Origin: a virus
Direction: 5' to 3' (one strand)
IMG/VR virus record: IMGVR_UViG_3300044620_001311
Location: 1-35,661 of that record
Length of the DNA stretch: 35,661 bases
Below, one piece after another: positions 15,501 to 23,179 of this stretch. The position numbers and the translations under genes were made by a program. Numbering within the stretch: position 1 is the stretch's first letter; every line of letters starts with the position of its first letter. A model generated the notes under the pieces. The model made no database searches, was not told the DNA's origin, and saw only the letters and a program-made list of their open reading frames with translations.

Positions 15501-17033
15501 ATGCCCGCGCTAAATTTCCTCATCACCAACGCCGGAAAAGCCGCCATCGCAGCCTCCGGGAGCATCGGCCCCGTTGTGCTTTCTAAAGTGGCCATCGGCT
15601 CCAGCGGCTACACCGCGACCGGCTCGCAAACCGCGCTCGTCGCGCAGATCAAACAGATCACGCCCGAGGGCTCCAGCGTGCCGACTCCGGGGACGATTCA
15701 CATCACGGCCTCGGACTCCTCCGCCGACAGTTACACCGTCCGCGAGGTGGGGCTCATCACATCGACGGGAACCCTCTTCGCCATCTATTCGCAGACGGCT
15801 CCGATTCTCATTAAGGGCAGCGGATCAGTTGCGCTCTTCGCGCTCGATTTCGTCATGACCGGCGTTCCCGCTGGAAGCGTCACCATCGGCAGCGCCTCTT
15901 TTCAATACCCGCCCGCGAGCGAGACCGTGCAGGGAGTCGCGGAAATCGCCACGCAGTCCGAGACCGACGCGGGGCTCGATGACTCGCGATTTGTCACACC
16001 CAAAAAGCTCGCCGCCGTTTCCCGGTGGGTAAACAAGACCGGCGACACGATGACAGGCCCGTTGACCACCAACGGAACCTTCACGGTCAATGGCTCAATC
16101 CGAAACGTTCAGGGAACACTCAAGGGCGCGGGGGATAACTCCGCGTGGAGCATCGTTGCAGGCAGCTCAGACCCCGGCATTTCCACCTCTGGCGCGTGGA
16201 TTTCGCTCTATGGCGGCACGGCAGCGGGCTCTCCTGGCTTGTTGGTGTTTGGGTGCAATGGCTCAATAAACGGAGTTGTAACAGCAGCCGGAAACGTAGG
16301 ATACGGAACAGTCGCGCCACTAGCGAAGCTTCACGTTGCGGGCGAAAGTTTTATTATTCAGAACACAGGAGCGCCAGTCGATCGACGCATAACGCGCCTT
16401 TCAAATCAGAGCAACGGAGCAGTGATGCTTGAGCGCGTCAACGACGCCTTTACAGCGGGAACGCAGTTGATTGGGTTCGACGGCAACAACAACGCAGCAA
16501 TCCCGGGAGCGTTGAGTCTGGGAGGCCCGCTGACGTTGCCAGCGGACCCGACCGCCGCGCTTCACGCCGCGACAAAGCAGTACATCGACGGGCTTTTGCT
16601 CGGGATGATTTGCTTTAACGGGAGCGCAACCGAGGTGCCAGGCTGGCTAAGGTGTAACGGGCAGGCAGTTTCCCGCACGACATACGCGGCTCTTTTCGCA
16701 AGAATCGGAACGACCTTCGGCGTGGGCAACGGCTCAACGACGTTTAACCTCCCAGAGCTTCGCGGCGAGTTTGTGCGAGGCCTCGACGAAGGGCGCGGAG
16801 CGGACACAGGGCGCACTTTGGGCAGCGCACAAGCCGACATGCTGGAGGCACACAGCCACAACGTCGGCGCGTTCACGACGAGCGCATCCAACACCGGGCA
16901 AGGTGTTTTCAGCTTCTATTCCGTGACCTCACACGGTGGCGGCTCTTCGTTCAACGGCTACACAACGTCCAGCAACGGCGGCACCGAAACGCGCCCGCGT
17001 AACGTTGCCTTCCCGTACTTCATCAAATTCTAA
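15501..17033 (+). CDS. Tail fibre protein with collar domain
   Basis: A 510-residue protein at the P2 gene H position. Residues 1-150 match the N-terminal baseplate-attachment region of phage tail fibres (FLITNAGKAAIAASGSIGPVVLSKVAIGSSGY..., SYTVREVGLITSTGTLFAIYSQ). The middle contains NKTGDTMTGPLTTNG and ASLGG-type fibre repeats. The C-terminal part has a tail-collar domain (GMICFNGSATEVPGWLRCNGQAVSRTTYAALFARIGTTFG...FNLPELRGEFVRGLDEGRG), the receptor-proximal region. A 203-bp DNA stretch (16092-16294) is nearly identical to one in the second fibre-like gene. No dedicated fibre chaperone gene follows. Confidence 0.88.
   Translation: MPALNFLITNAGKAAIAASGSIGPVVLSKVAIGSSGYTATGSQTALVAQIKQITPEGSSVPTPGTIHITASDSSADSYTVREVGLITSTGTLFAIYSQTAPILIKGSGSVALFALDFVMTGVPAGSVTIGSASFQYPPASETVQGVAEIATQSETDAGLDDSRFVTPKKLAAVSRWVNKTGDTMTGPLTTNGTFTVNGSIRNVQGTLKGAGDNSAWSIVAGSSDPGISTSGAWISLYGGTAAGSPGLLVFGCNGSINGVVTAAGNVGYGTVAPLAKLHVAGESFIIQNTGAPVDRRITRLSNQSNGAVMLERVNDAFTAGTQLIGFDGNNNAAIPGALSLGGPLTLPADPTAALHAATKQYIDGLLLGMICFNGSATEVPGWLRCNGQAVSRTTYAALFARIGTTFGVGNGSTTFNLPELRGEFVRGLDEGRGADTGRTLGSAQADMLEAHSHNVGAFTTSASNTGQGVFSFYSVTSHGGGSSFNGYTTSSNGGTETRPRNVAFPYFIKF
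16092..16294 (+). repeat. Fibre module repeat, copy A
   Basis: 203 bp, nearly identical to 17735-17937 (about 11 mismatches and no indels in a hand alignment, roughly 95%). It encodes SIRNVQGTLKGAGDNSAWSI and onward to INGVVTAAGN within the tail fibre. Confidence 0.92.
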
Positions 17034-17371
17034 TGGCCGCGCAGACCTACAACCTAGAAATAAACCAGGGCGCGACGTTCTCGTTTGCGATGGTTTTTTA
17101 TGACGCCGGGGCGGGGCTCATGCCGCTTACGACGGCAACACTTGCCGCGCAGATTCGCCCAACGGCGGAAAGCCAAGCCATCCTTCAGGAATTCACCGTC
17201 ACGAAAGACCCGATTCAGACCGGGCGTGCCACGTTCTCTCTCACCGCAGCGCAGACGCGCAACCTGAGCTTTTCAACGGCGGTTTACGACGTGCTCGTCA
17301 CGTTCGCGGACGGGACCGCGCTTCGCGTGGCGCAAGGGTCGGTGACGCTCTCCAAACAAGTCACACGCTGA
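17033..17371 (+). CDS. BppU-like small baseplate or fibre-linker protein
   Basis: A 112-residue beta-rich protein: TYNLEINQGATFSFAMVFYD, TATLAAQIRPTAES, ATFSLTAAQTRNLSFSTAVYDVLVTFADGTALRVAQGSVTLSKQVTR. The pattern 'INQGATFxxxxxxxD-x-x-G-x-P-x-x-L-x-T-A-T-x-x-x-x-I-R' is typical of N-terminal domains of receptor-binding-protein holders in many phages. It would act as an adapter between baseplate and the following fibre-like protein. It overlaps the fibre stop by 1 bp (TAATG). The function is inferred from fold-like pattern and neighbours. Confidence 0.65.
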   Translation: MAAQTYNLEINQGATFSFAMVFYDAGAGLMPLTTATLAAQIRPTAESQAILQEFTVTKDPIQTGRATFSLTAAQTRNLSFSTAVYDVLVTFADGTALRVAQGSVTLSKQVTR

Positions 17372-17374
17372 CCC

Positions 17375-18475
17375 ATGCCTGACATAACCGTCACAGTCGA
17401 AACCACGCCGCCGCCGACGCTCAACGTTTTCACGGCGCTTCTTCCGACGCAGACCGGCAACGCGGGGAAGCTCCTGACAACGAACGGCTCCGCGCCCTCT
17501 TGGACGAGCGCGCCAACGCTCCAGCAGCTCAACATCGAAGGAAGCGTCTACCCATTTCTTCAGATCAAGAACACAGCCGCGCCGGTCGATAAGAAATTCA
17601 GCCGGTTAGCTCACGACGGGGCCGGGAATGTACACCTTGAGCGAGTCAATGACGGCTACTCGGCAGTGACCGCGATCTTGGCTAATTGGGATGCGTCCAA
17701 CAACACGACGCTTTCAGGCACGCTGACCGTTGGCGGCTCAATCCGAAACGTTCAGGGAACACTCAAGGGCGCGGGGGATCACTCCGCGTGGAGCATCGTT
17801 GCGGGGAGCTCAGACCCCGGCGTCGCAACGTCCGGCGCGTGGATTTCGCTCTATGGCGGCACGGCAGCGGGTTCTCCTGGCTTGTTGGTGTTTGGGTGCA
17901 ACGGCTCAATAAACGGAGTTGTAACAGCAGCCGGAAATTGGGGGGTTGGAACAACCGCCCCGCAAGCCCGGCTTCATGTTGCGGGCGGCAGTGTAAGAGT
18001 GGAGAACGGGAGCGGCTACCAATTCACCGACACGGCAGGAACCAACCCGAATTTTGCGTGTCAGAACGACAACAACTTTGTTTTTTACGGGACAAAGACA
18101 GACGGCACCCCAAAGGCTATTTTTTCGTGCTTCATGCGAAGCAGCACTTTAGAGCCGCTGCAATTTAGTGCGCCCGTGAAAATAGGCGGCAACGGCGGGG
18201 CAATTGGCAGCATTTTAACCGCTGGGTTTTATCACCAGCCGGGCGCAATTGCCGCCAACGGCGGTTCTCAGTTTTTGGACGTTACGTTAACGGGCGCGGA
18301 TTCAAACACGGTTTGCTTTGTGGAATGTAACGGGGGAATGAACGTCAACGCGATTATCCTAAAGGCCAACGTCATTTCAGGAAATGTCGTCCGCGTGTAT
18401 TGGATCAACCCGACCCCTTCTTCGGTTTCTCTTGCAGGCGCAAACTACCGGGTTTGTGCCGTCACTTTTTTATGA
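17375..18475 (+). CDS. Second fibre-like protein sharing modules with the first
   Basis: A 366-residue protein. After a short N-terminal part (TVTVETTPPPTLNVFTALL) it has a module (LQIKNTAAPVDKKFSRL...HLERVNDGYS) that matches IIQNTGAPVDRRITRL...MLERVNDAFT of the first fibre, then the SIRNVQG...TAAGN module that is nearly identical at DNA level. The two modules are in opposite order in the two genes. The C-terminus is different (FSAPVKIGGNGGAIGSILTA..., VISGNVVRVYWINPTPSSVS) and likely carries its own trimer tip. It may be a side fibre or an alternative receptor-binding protein. The stop overlaps the next ATG by 4 bp. Confidence 0.72.
   Translation: MPDITVTVETTPPPTLNVFTALLPTQTGNAGKLLTTNGSAPSWTSAPTLQQLNIEGSVYPFLQIKNTAAPVDKKFSRLAHDGAGNVHLERVNDGYSAVTAILANWDASNNTTLSGTLTVGGSIRNVQGTLKGAGDHSAWSIVAGSSDPGVATSGAWISLYGGTAAGSPGLLVFGCNGSINGVVTAAGNWGVGTTAPQARLHVAGGSVRVENGSGYQFTDTAGTNPNFACQNDNNFVFYGTKTDGTPKAIFSCFMRSSTLEPLQFSAPVKIGGNGGAIGSILTAGFYHQPGAIAANGGSQFLDVTLTGADSNTVCFVECNGGMNVNAIILKANVISGNVVRVYWINPTPSSVSLAGANYRVCAVTFL
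17735..17937 (+). repeat. Fibre module repeat, copy B
   Basis: 203 bp, the partner of 16092-16294, in the same orientation and reading frame. Most mismatches cluster in a single ~13-bp patch (around 17820-17834), with long exact runs on both sides, as expected from recent duplication or gene conversion. Confidence 0.92.
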
Positions 18476-18981
18476 TTCACATCTTGTCTCCAACCTCACT
18501 AACCATCCACGGAATGCAAGCGGGCGCGGTGGCCGACGCCGTCGCAAACAACAGGCACCTCGCCTCCGACATACAACACGCCCTTGTCGCCTACGACGAC
18601 GCGCAGAAAGCCGCGCACGCCGACGCCCTCAAATCGGCCTCCGAAAAACTCACCACGGAGCACGCCGAGACGCTCGCAAAACTCAGCGCGGAGCTTGACG
18701 CCGCGAAGGCCGAGGCCAAAGCCGCGCTTGAGCAAGTGGAAGCCAACGAAGCATTCCAAAAGCAGATCCTTGAACGCGCCGCCGTGCTCGTTCCGCAGGC
18801 CGCTGAATCCGGCGACTGGTCCGAAGTGGCGCAGCTCCTCGCGTTCGCGGGCAGCCCATTCGAGGAAAAGAAGCGCCTCGCAGAACTCGCGGAGATCGAG
18901 CGCCTTGAAGCCGAGGCCGCCGAGCGCCGCGCAAAGCTCGCGGGCAAACGCGCACAAGACCCCATCAAAGAAGCCGAATAA
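18472..18981 (+). CDS. Alanine/glutamate-rich coiled-coil protein
   Basis: A 169-residue protein. From residue about 20 it is one long charged helix with heptad-like spacing (AHADALKSASEKLTTEHAETLAKLSAELDAAKAEAKAALEQVEANEAF), a central break (LVPQAAESGDWSEVAQLLAFAGSPF), then a second helix (KKRLAELAEIERLEAEAAERRAKLAG). No family is recognised. Position between fibres and sheath suggests a tail accessory, such as a fibre linker or chaperone. The start at 18472 overlaps the fibre stop (ATGA); M15 (MQAGAVADAV) is an alternative start. Its C-terminal GKRAQDPIKEAE is the translation of promoter copy 5. Confidence 0.62.
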   Translation: MIHILSPTSLTIHGMQAGAVADAVANNRHLASDIQHALVAYDDAQKAAHADALKSASEKLTTEHAETLAKLSAELDAAKAEAKAALEQVEANEAFQKQILERAAVLVPQAAESGDWSEVAQLLAFAGSPFEEKKRLAELAEIERLEAEAAERRAKLAGKRAQDPIKEAE

Positions 18982-18984
18982 ATT
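18942..18984 (+). promoter_or_regulatory. Late promoter element, copy 5 (upstream of sheath)
   Basis: GRGCAAACGCGCACAAGAC at 18942-18960 (R = G), 18 bp, then TAAATT (18979-18984), then 6 bp to the ATG at 18991. The 19-mer lies within the 3' end of the coiled-coil gene. The -10-like box has the same sequence as in copy 2. Confidence 0.72.
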
Positions 18985-18990
18985 CACACC

Positions 18991-20478
18991 ATGCCCGAAC
19001 AATTTCTCCACGGCGTCGAGGTTCTCGAAATCCTCGACGGCCCGCGCCCCATCCGCACCGTTGCAAGCTCCGTTATCGGCCTAATCGGCACCGCGCCCGC
19101 AGCGGAGGCCGAGGTAAAAGCCACGCTGACCATCGGCACGGCAGCGGCAAACAACGGGATTCTCTTCACATCGAAAAAGACCGGCGAGCTGGGGAACAAA
19201 ACAGCCGTGCGCCTTCGCAATCCGATGGCGAACTCCGCGACCCTCTCCGTGAGCGTGTCCGGCGACCTCATAACGGTGAACCTCGCGACCGGCCCGACCG
19301 GCACCGTGACCACCACGGGCACCTTGCTTATTGCCGCCATCACCGCGAACACCGCAGCCAACGCGCTTGTGACCGCCGCCAACGTGGCGACCTCGACCGG
19401 CGCGGGCGTTGTGCTCGTGACAAACATGACCTTTCTTGAGGACGGCAAAAACGAGGCTTTCCCGCTCAACACGCCCGTCTTGGTGAGCGGCTCTCGCACC
19501 CTGGCAGCCCGCGCAGGCGCGACCGGCACGCTTCCCAACGCGCTCGACGGCATCCTCGATCAAGCCGGGGCCGCCGTTGTCGTTGTCCGTGTGACCGAGG
19601 GGGCCAACCTCGCCGCGACCGTCACGAACATTGTCGGCAGCTCCTCGCTGAAAACCGGCGCGTGGGCGTTCACCTCGGCGGAAACATCGCTGGGCGTTCG
19701 CCCTCGCGTTCTCATCGCCCCGGGCTTCTCCGATCAACAGGCCGCGACAAGCGAGCTTCTGGCGGTGGCAACCCGCCTCCGCGCCGTGGTCATCGCGGAC
19801 GGACCCAACACGACCGACGCCGCCGCGATCACCTACGCGCAGGGGTTCGGCTCCGACCGCCTGATGATCGTGGACCCGCAAGTGCAGGTTCTCCGCTCGG
19901 GCGTGCTTGTCAACGAGCCCGCCTCCTCGCGTGTGGCCGGTCTCATCGCCAAGAGCGACAACGACCGGGGCTTTTGGTGGAGCCCCTCCAACCAAGAGAT
20001 TCTCGGAATCTCCGGCGCATCCCGCCCCGTGGATTTCATTCTGGGCGACGTTAATTGCAGCGCCAACCTCCTCAACGCCGCCAACGTCTCCACGATCATT
20101 CGCCAAAACGGTTTCCGCCTCTGGGGCAACCGCAGCACAAGCGCCGACCCCGCGTTTGCGTTCCTGAGCGTCCGCCGCACGGCTGACCTCATCTATGACT
20201 CGATCCAGGCCGCGCATTTCTGGGCGATCGACCGCAACATCACAAAGACCTATCTCGAAGACGTTTCCGAGAGCGTCAACGGCTACCTCCGCAGCCTCAA
20301 AAACCAAGGCGCGATCCTCGGCGGCAAATGCTGGCCCGACCCGGACCTCAACACCCCGGCCAACATCGCGCAGGGCAAAGTCTACTTCAACTTCGACTTC
20401 ACCCCGCCTTATCCCGCCGAGCACATCATTTTCCGTGCGATTCTGACGAACGACTACATTGAAGAACTCACCGCCTAA
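18991..20478 (+). CDS. FI: Contractile tail sheath protein, P2 FI-like
   Basis: A 495-residue tail sheath protein. The start (MPEQFLHGVEVLEILDGPRPIRTVASSVIGLIGTAP) is the typical entry to P2-type sheaths. The core has FTSAETSLGVRPRVLIAPGFS and SSRVAGLIAKSDNDRGFWWSPSN, and the C-terminus has the diagnostic FLSVRRTADLIYDSIQAAHFWAIDRN, then NGYLRSLKNQGAILGGKCWPDP and KVYFNFDFTPPYPAEHIIFRAILTNDY. P2 FI is 396 residues; the extra length lies in an inserted beta domain at about residues 40-150. Preceded directly by promoter copy 5, as expected for a protein needed in large amounts. Confidence 0.95.
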   Translation: MPEQFLHGVEVLEILDGPRPIRTVASSVIGLIGTAPAAEAEVKATLTIGTAAANNGILFTSKKTGELGNKTAVRLRNPMANSATLSVSVSGDLITVNLATGPTGTVTTTGTLLIAAITANTAANALVTAANVATSTGAGVVLVTNMTFLEDGKNEAFPLNTPVLVSGSRTLAARAGATGTLPNALDGILDQAGAAVVVVRVTEGANLAATVTNIVGSSSLKTGAWAFTSAETSLGVRPRVLIAPGFSDQQAATSELLAVATRLRAVVIADGPNTTDAAAITYAQGFGSDRLMIVDPQVQVLRSGVLVNEPASSRVAGLIAKSDNDRGFWWSPSNQEILGISGASRPVDFILGDVNCSANLLNAANVSTIIRQNGFRLWGNRSTSADPAFAFLSVRRTADLIYDSIQAAHFWAIDRNITKTYLEDVSESVNGYLRSLKNQGAILGGKCWPDPDLNTPANIAQGKVYFNFDFTPPYPAEHIIFRAILTNDYIEELTA

Positions 20479-20481
20479 GCC

Positions 20482-20991
20482 ATGAGCACCGCCTCCCGCA
20501 TCCTTAAAAACTTCAACCTCTTCGCCGACGGTCGCGGCTACGCTGGCCAGATCGACGAATTGAAACTCCCAACCCTCGGCCTCCAGGTGGAAGACTTCCG
20601 CGCCGGGGGCATGGACACGCCGATTGCCGTCGAGATGGGGCAGGAGAAAATGGAAGCGAGCTTTGTGCTTTCAAGCTACGACTCCGACGCCATCGCGCTC
20701 TGGGGCCTTGGCGAAGGCGCAACGGTCCCGCTCATCGCACGCGGCGCGCTTGAATCGCTGGACGGCAGCGTTGAGCCGGTCAAGGTCACGATGGGTGGCA
20801 TCGTCCGCAGCGTGGAGCCCGGGCAATGGAAAGCGGGCGAAAAAAGCACGCTGACGTTCACGCTCGATTTGCGCTCCTACAAGTACGAGCAAGCCGGGAA
20901 AACGGTCCACGAAATCGACGCCGTGAACATGGTCCGCATCGTAAACGGGTCCGACCGCCTCGCCTCGCAGCGTTCCGCCATCGGAATCTAA
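20482..20991 (+). CDS. FII: Tail tube protein, P2 FII-like
   Basis: A 169-residue protein (P2 FII 172). Family features: ILKNFNLFADGRGYAGQIDELKLPTLGLQVEDFRAGGMDTPIAVEMGQEKMEASFVL and the C-terminal YKYEQAGKTVHEIDAVNMVRIVNGSDRLASQRSAIGI. It polymerises into the rigid inner tube within the sheath. It begins 3 bp after the sheath stop; no Shine-Dalgarno site is evident. Confidence 0.95.
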   Translation: MSTASRILKNFNLFADGRGYAGQIDELKLPTLGLQVEDFRAGGMDTPIAVEMGQEKMEASFVLSSYDSDAIALWGLGEGATVPLIARGALESLDGSVEPVKVTMGGIVRSVEPGQWKAGEKSTLTFTLDLRSYKYEQAGKTVHEIDAVNMVRIVNGSDRLASQRSAIGI

Positions 20992-20994
20992 AGC

Positions 20995-21282
20995 ATGAAA
21001 CCGACATTTTCCGGCGAACGCATTCAACTCAGCAGGCCCGCACAGATTGACGGCGTGACCGTGGACGCCCTCGCCATGCGCGAGCCGACCGTGGAAGACA
21101 TGCTCGTTGTCAAAAAAAGCGCGGGCAAAAGCCCCGAGGATCAGGAGCTTTCACTTTTTGCAAACCTCTGCGAAGTGGACCCGTCGGTCATTCGCGGCCT
21201 TACCCTCCGCGACTACAAGCGAGTGCAAAAAGCATTCGCCAAACTGACCGAGGACGAGGAGGGCGGCAGCCCTTTGGAATAG
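20995..21282 (+). CDS. E: Tail assembly chaperone E, P2 gpE-like
   Basis: A 95-residue protein of the P2 E / Mu gp41 chaperone type: an N-terminal beta hairpin (FSGERIQLSRPAQIDGVTVDALAMREPTVEDML) and helices ending ALKRVQ-like (LTLRDYKRVQKAFAKL). It lies between tube and tape measure, exactly as in P2. It coats the tape-measure protein during assembly. The last codons contain C-CCT-TTG (21270-21276), a canonical -1 slippery heptamer, leading into the E' frame. Confidence 0.88.
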   Translation: MKPTFSGERIQLSRPAQIDGVTVDALAMREPTVEDMLVVKKSAGKSPEDQELSLFANLCEVDPSVIRGLTLRDYKRVQKAFAKLTEDEEGGSPLE

Positions 21283-21410
21283 AGCGCGAGGAACTGCTTA
21301 GAGCGGTCCTCGTGCTGGCAGCGCACACAGGCTGGCAGCCCGACAACATCGGGCGACTGAGCTTTTCCGATTTTGTCGCATTCATCCGAATGATTCCGAA
21401 AAATGGCTGA
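20995..21410 (+). CDS. E-E' frameshift fusion chaperone
   Basis: At CCCTTTG (21270-21276) a -1 shift moves the ribosome from the E frame to the frame starting GGA at 21276. This gives GIEREELLRAVLVLAAHTGW, then QPDNIGRLSFSDFVAFIRMI and a TGA at 21408-21410. The fusion would be about 138 residues. The extension has the W-x-P-x-x-I...LSFxxF pattern seen in P2 E' (about 'GWTPAEVFALTLREA'). No independent start codon exists for the extension, so it is coded only through the shift. The E' end overlaps the tape-measure start by 8 bp. The shift itself is inferred from motif and homology of arrangement. Confidence 0.82.
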
Positions 21411-23175
21411 GGAGAAGAAATTCAAAGCGGTGATTGAAGTGGGGGGCGGAATCGGCTCCTCACTGAAAACCGCGTTTGCCGTTCTCAGCGGGAACACAAA
21501 AAAGCTAGGGGACAGCCTCAAGAGCCTTGAGGGGCAGTCCAAGAAGCTTTCACACCAGATTGGGAAAGGCTTAGGAGGCCCCGAAGCGGCGCGCTCGCTG
21601 GAAGTGCTCAACGGACAAATCCGCCGCACAGAGCGACACATCAAGGCCCTCAACTCAATTAAGTCCGCCAACGTGGGCGGAGCACTCGGGGCCGTGGGCT
21701 CTAGGCTCCGCTCTAGCGCGCTCATGATTGCCACGGCGACAGGGGCCGCAGCCGCTGGAATCGTTGCGCTCGGAAAAAGCGTGGGCGACTACGCCGACAA
21801 CGCCGCCGAAGCCGCTTCCTCCGTGGGGATGGGGACCAACGAGTTGATCCGCTACAAGTATGCGGCGGACGACGTGGGCACCGGCGCGGACACGCTGGAG
21901 AAGAGCCTTGCCAAAATGCAGCTTTCGCTGGAGAAGGCGCGCAAAGACGGGGGCGGAAACGTGTTCGCGTTGCTCCGACTCGACGCCCGCAAGCTCTCGC
22001 GGCAGGCCCCTAGCAAGCAGCTCGAAGCCATTGCCGAAGCGTTCAGCAAATACCAGGGCAAGGTCTCAAAGACCGCAATTGCAATGGCGCTTTTCGGCAA
22101 GTCCGGCTCGCAAATGGTCAATTTCCTGAGCCTAGGCAAAAAAGGCTTGGCCGAATACGGGCAGGAGGCCGACGCCCTCGGGCTCACGATCAGCGACAGC
22201 CTGATTGAAAAAGGAGACGAGTTCGGGAGAACGCAGTTGCGCGTGGGTGCGGCGTTGAAAGGCGCTACAAACCTGATGGCCGAAGGGATGCTCCCGGCCA
22301 TGAATCAGCTCGGAAACGAGTTTGCCAATTTCGTCAAAGAACACCCGGACAAGGTGAAGAAATTCGGGGAAGACCTCGGAACCGCGATGAAAAACGCAAG
22401 CGAGGCCGTCAAATCTTTCGGAAAGGCACTTGAAGCCCACGGGCCGCAAATTCATGCAACGCTTGAGCAATACGGAGGGCTAAAAACGGTTCTCGGTCTC
22501 CTTGTCGCCATTCCTGTCCTGGGATTCGTAAAGGACCTAGCGCTTTTAGGGTGGGCTCTTGGGAAAGTGGGTGTGGGGCTGGCCGTCCTGACGTATTCAA
22601 ACCCTTTCACCGCAATACTCGCGACCGCGTTGTTAGTAGGAAACGCCATTTATCAAAACTGGGACGTTTTGGTGGCTGCATGGAAGGCCGGCCTCGAATG
22701 GTTCAAAGGCGCGTGGTTCGACCTTGGGCAGAGTGCCGAGGCTTTCGCAAACATCCTAAAAGGGAAATTGCTGAGCGCGTTTGCGGCCATCAAAGCCGAC
22801 GCGGCGGCAAAGTTTGCGTGGCTCGGGGAAAAGCTCAGCGCCATCGGTGAAGCCTTCGGAAAGGTCAAAGGATGGTTCGGCGGAGGCGACAGCGCGAAGC
22901 CCGCCGACGCCCCGACAGTTGACGGTGCCCGCGCAATGGGTGGCCCGGTCTCCGCTGGCAAACGCTACCTTGTGGGCGAGCGCGGCCCCGAGATTTTCGC
23001 CCCGCGCTCCTCCGGCCAGATCATCCCCAACGGGGGCGGGAAATCCGACAACAGAACCTTCAACGTTACAATCCACGCCGCGCCCGGGATGAACGAGCGC
23101 ACCCTGGCGGACTTGGTAATTGCCCGCCTCAACGGCAGACAGGCCGCTTTGGCCGGTGGAGCCCTCTACGACTAG
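21403..23175 (+). CDS. T: Tape measure protein, P2 gpT-like
   Basis: A 590-residue protein that sets tail length. It starts with a charged helical region (KFKAVIEVGGGIGSSLKTAFAVLSGNTKKL) and has a glycine/alanine hydrophobic stretch at about 105-128 (LMIATATGAAAAGIVALG), a region common to tape measures (GTNELIRYKYAADDVGTGADTLEKSLAKMQ), and a cluster of hydrophobic helices at about 355-420. The C-terminus has the frequent motif GGPVSAGKRYLVGERGPEIFAPRSSGQIIPNG. P2 gpT is 815 residues, so the tail is predicted to be shorter than that of P2. The start overlaps the E' stop. Confidence 0.93.
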   Translation: MAEEKKFKAVIEVGGGIGSSLKTAFAVLSGNTKKLGDSLKSLEGQSKKLSHQIGKGLGGPEAARSLEVLNGQIRRTERHIKALNSIKSANVGGALGAVGSRLRSSALMIATATGAAAAGIVALGKSVGDYADNAAEAASSVGMGTNELIRYKYAADDVGTGADTLEKSLAKMQLSLEKARKDGGGNVFALLRLDARKLSRQAPSKQLEAIAEAFSKYQGKVSKTAIAMALFGKSGSQMVNFLSLGKKGLAEYGQEADALGLTISDSLIEKGDEFGRTQLRVGAALKGATNLMAEGMLPAMNQLGNEFANFVKEHPDKVKKFGEDLGTAMKNASEAVKSFGKALEAHGPQIHATLEQYGGLKTVLGLLVAIPVLGFVKDLALLGWALGKVGVGLAVLTYSNPFTAILATALLVGNAIYQNWDVLVAAWKAGLEWFKGAWFDLGQSAEAFANILKGKLLSAFAAIKADAAAKFAWLGEKLSAIGEAFGKVKGWFGGGDSAKPADAPTVDGARAMGGPVSAGKRYLVGERGPEIFAPRSSGQIIPNGGGKSDNRTFNVTIHAAPGMNERTLADLVIARLNGRQAALAGGALYD

Positions 23176-23179
23176 CCCT

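Noticed and set aside
19081-20424. 447-residue leftward open frame opposite the sheath gene
   Set aside because: It is a GC-rich mirror frame: amino-acid composition is dominated by G, A, R, E and V, and it lies fully under the sheath gene.
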